A stretch of DNA of 15,702 nt from Rhodobacter sp. (GTDB lineage Bacteria; Pseudomonadota; Alphaproteobacteria; Rhodobacterales; Rhodobacteraceae), in the NCBI GenBank assembly GCA_013824045.1, contig PNND01000441.1, positions 1-15,702 on the forward strand. The letters are read 5' to 3'. Below are positions 14,576 to 15,702 of this stretch, piece by piece. The notes under the pieces were generated by a model. The model was not told where the DNA came from and did not search any database. It saw only the letters and a program-made list of their open reading frames with translations. The position numbers were made by a program, and so were the translations under genes. Every line of letters begins with the position of its first letter. Position 1 is the stretch's first letter.

Positions 14576-15571
14576 TCACAGGGTCTGAACGGCAACGGTC
14601 GCCGCGACGGGCGCGGGGGCCTTGGCGAGCGGGTTCTTCAGGGGCAAGCCGAAGGGGGGCGACTCGATTTCGAAGATATCGCCGGGACGGGTGGAGATGC
14701 CATCGGCAAAAGACAGGGTGGCGGTGCCGAACATATGGACATGCACATCGCCGGGGCGGCGGAAGATATCGTATTTGAAGTGGTGGTGTTCGAGATTGGC
14801 CATGGTGTGGGACATGTTCGCCTCGCCCGACAGGAACGGCTTTTCCCAGATCACCGCGCCATCGCGGCGGATGCGCGAGGTGCCCTGCACATCGGCGGGC
14901 AGGTCGCCCAGCAGGATTTCCGGGCCGAATGACGCCTCACGCAGTTTGGAATGGGCGAGCCAGAGGTAGTTCACCCGTTCGGTGATGTGGTCGGAAAACT
15001 CGTTCGCCAGCGCCCAGCCGAGGCGGCAGGGGGTGCCATCGGGGGCGATGATGTAGATGCCTGCAAGCTCCGGTTCCTCGCCGCCATCTTCGGCGAAGGG
15101 GGGCATGGTCAGGGGCTGACCGGGCGCGATGGCGGTGGTGCCGTTGCCTTTGTAAAACCATTCGGGCTGTACGCCGGGGGTGCCGGGGGCGGGGCGGCCG
15201 CCTTCCAGACCCATGCGGAACATCTTCATGCTGTCGGTCAGGGTTTCCGCACCCGCCAGTTTGGCATGCATCGCATCACGGGCCGAAGCGCTGCCCAGAT
15301 GGGTAAGGCCGGTGCCGGTCAGGAGCATATGCGCCGGGTCAGGATGGGTGATGGGCAGGGTGACGCGGCCCTCTGCCAGAAGCGAGGGCAGGTCTACTGC
15401 GGCGCCCATGCCGCGTTCGGCGATGATCGCGGCGACGGGGCGGCGGGAGGTGGCCGCTTCCAGCGCGAGGTCATAGGTGGAGGCGGTGCCGCGCAGGATG
15501 GCGGCCTCGGACCCCGAGCGGACCACGACGGCGAGGGAGCCGTCGGGCTGCGTGATCTGGGACAGGAGCAT
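14576..15571 (-). CDS. gguC: GguC / AraD1 family protein, FAH superfamily
   Basis: A 331-aa cytoplasmic protein of the fumarylacetoacetate hydrolase superfamily, GguC (AraD1) type. FAH metal ligands are visible as EEPE (Glu166 and Glu168) and ANEFSDH (Asp194), with the acyl/keto-acid pocket near FYKGNGTT (139-146). The C-terminal half has LGDLPADVQGTSRIRRDG and RRPGDVHVHMFGTATLSFAD, typical of the group. In Agrobacterium gguC lies beside the chvE-gguAB sugar transporter. FAH-type relatives such as Caulobacter XylX dehydrate 2-keto-3-deoxypentonates to 2-oxoglutarate semialdehyde. Between a sugar permease and L-arabinonate dehydratase, the same reaction on L-2-keto-3-deoxyarabonate is likely (inference). 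ATG 15571 is preceded by GAGG; a GTG at 15583 overlapping the permease stop is less likely. Confidence 0.88.
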   Translation of the reverse strand: MLLSQITQPDGSLAVVVRSGSEAAILRGTASTYDLALEAATSRRPVAAIIAERGMGAAVDLPSLLAEGRVTLPITHPDPAHMLLTGTGLTHLGSASARDAMHAKLAGAETLTDSMKMFRMGLEGGRPAPGTPGVQPEWFYKGNGTTAIAPGQPLTMPPFAEDGGEEPELAGIYIIAPDGTPCRLGWALANEFSDHITERVNYLWLAHSKLREASFGPEILLGDLPADVQGTSRIRRDGAVIWEKPFLSGEANMSHTMANLEHHHFKYDIFRRPGDVHVHMFGTATLSFADGISTRPGDIFEIESPPFGLPLKNPLAKAPAPVAATVAVQTL

Positions 15572-15579
15572 CGGGGGCC

Positions 15580-15702
15580 TCACTTGTTCTTGTTGTAGAC
15601 GTCGAAAATGACGGCGGCGAGAAGGACGAGGCCCTTGATCACCTGCTGATAGTCGATCCCGATGCCCATGATGGACATGCCGTTGTTCATCACGCCCATG
15701 AT
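15580..15702 (-). CDS. gguB: Sugar ABC transporter permease GguB/XylH-like (C-terminal end only)
   Basis: The last 40 or so residues of an inner-membrane permease: NNGMSIMGIGIDYQQVIKGL followed by a hydrophobic final helix and the end FDVYNKNK. This is the highly conserved C terminus of the GguB/XylH/MmsB subfamily of monosaccharide ABC permeases, which import arabinose, xylose, galactose or glucose. The stop is 8 bases before the gguC start, so the two are co-transcribed. By comparison with Agrobacterium, an ATPase (gguA) and a binding protein (chvE-like) should lie beyond the right edge. The partial sequence is short but distinctive. Confidence 0.88.
   Translation of the reverse strand: MMGVMNNGMSIMGIGIDYQQVIKGLVLLAAVIFDVYNKNK

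Noticed and set aside
14569..14595. Longer N terminus for L-arabinonate dehydratase
   Set aside because: The extra residues would overlap the end of gguC. ATG 14568 has a clean GAGGAAA site and matches the length of the Rhizobium enzyme.
12829..14778. A 649-codon open frame on the + strand opposite araC
   Set aside because: It is the mirror of a strongly conserved L-arabinonate dehydratase gene in high-GC DNA. Its translation is low-complexity, rich in Gly, His and Asp, with no domain. Long antisense frames of this kind are expected here.

Overview
The window looks like the chromosome of an alphaproteobacterium of the Rhodobacteraceae type. The DNA is GC-rich and densely coding. A Fur-family Irr regulator is divergent from fabA, and a GguB/GguC-type sugar module sits next to an L-arabinonate dehydratase very similar to rhizobial enzymes. 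I saw no tRNA, rRNA, CRISPR array, insertion sequence or phage gene, so this reads as ordinary chromosome with two sugar-catabolic modules and one efflux operon. Family names come from motif recognition and memory of family sequences, not from a search.

Left part (1-3277): the 5' part of fabA (unsaturated fatty acid synthesis) runs off the left edge. It is divergent from irr (iron/haem-responsive regulator), and a promoter candidate with a G8 run in its spacer lies between them. Irr converges on a DUF1868/2H-phosphoesterase-like gene. Next, all on the minus strand, come a secreted fasciclin-domain protein and a membrane fatty acid hydroxylase (sterol desaturase superfamily).

Middle left (3346-7521): a three-gene + strand operon encodes a class I DeoC/FbaB/LsrF-type aldolase, a Gfo/Idh/MocA dehydrogenase and a PfkB sugar kinase. 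The genes are joined by two TGATG stop/start overlaps. A perfect 14-bp LacI-type palindrome overlaps the expected transcription start, and a LacI-family repressor gene converges on the operon from its far end. Together they look like a self-contained regulated route (oxidise, phosphorylate, cleave) for a sugar or polyol I cannot name. This is the best candidate for an undescribed system here.

Middle right (7602-11859): an RND efflux pair (periplasmic adaptor and inner-membrane pump, 8-bp overlap) lies downstream of a TetR-like inverted repeat. No outer-membrane channel or TetR gene is in the window.

Right part (11915-15702, minus strand): the operon gguB (sugar ABC permease, 3' end only), gguC (FAH superfamily), araC (L-arabinonate dehydratase) and araA (L-arabinose 1-dehydrogenase) encodes uptake and non-phosphorylative oxidation of L-arabinose, and probably D-galactose or D-fucose. 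The lactonase and the 2-oxoglutarate-semialdehyde dehydrogenase are not in view. The operon converges on the RND operon, with a nested hairpin between them.
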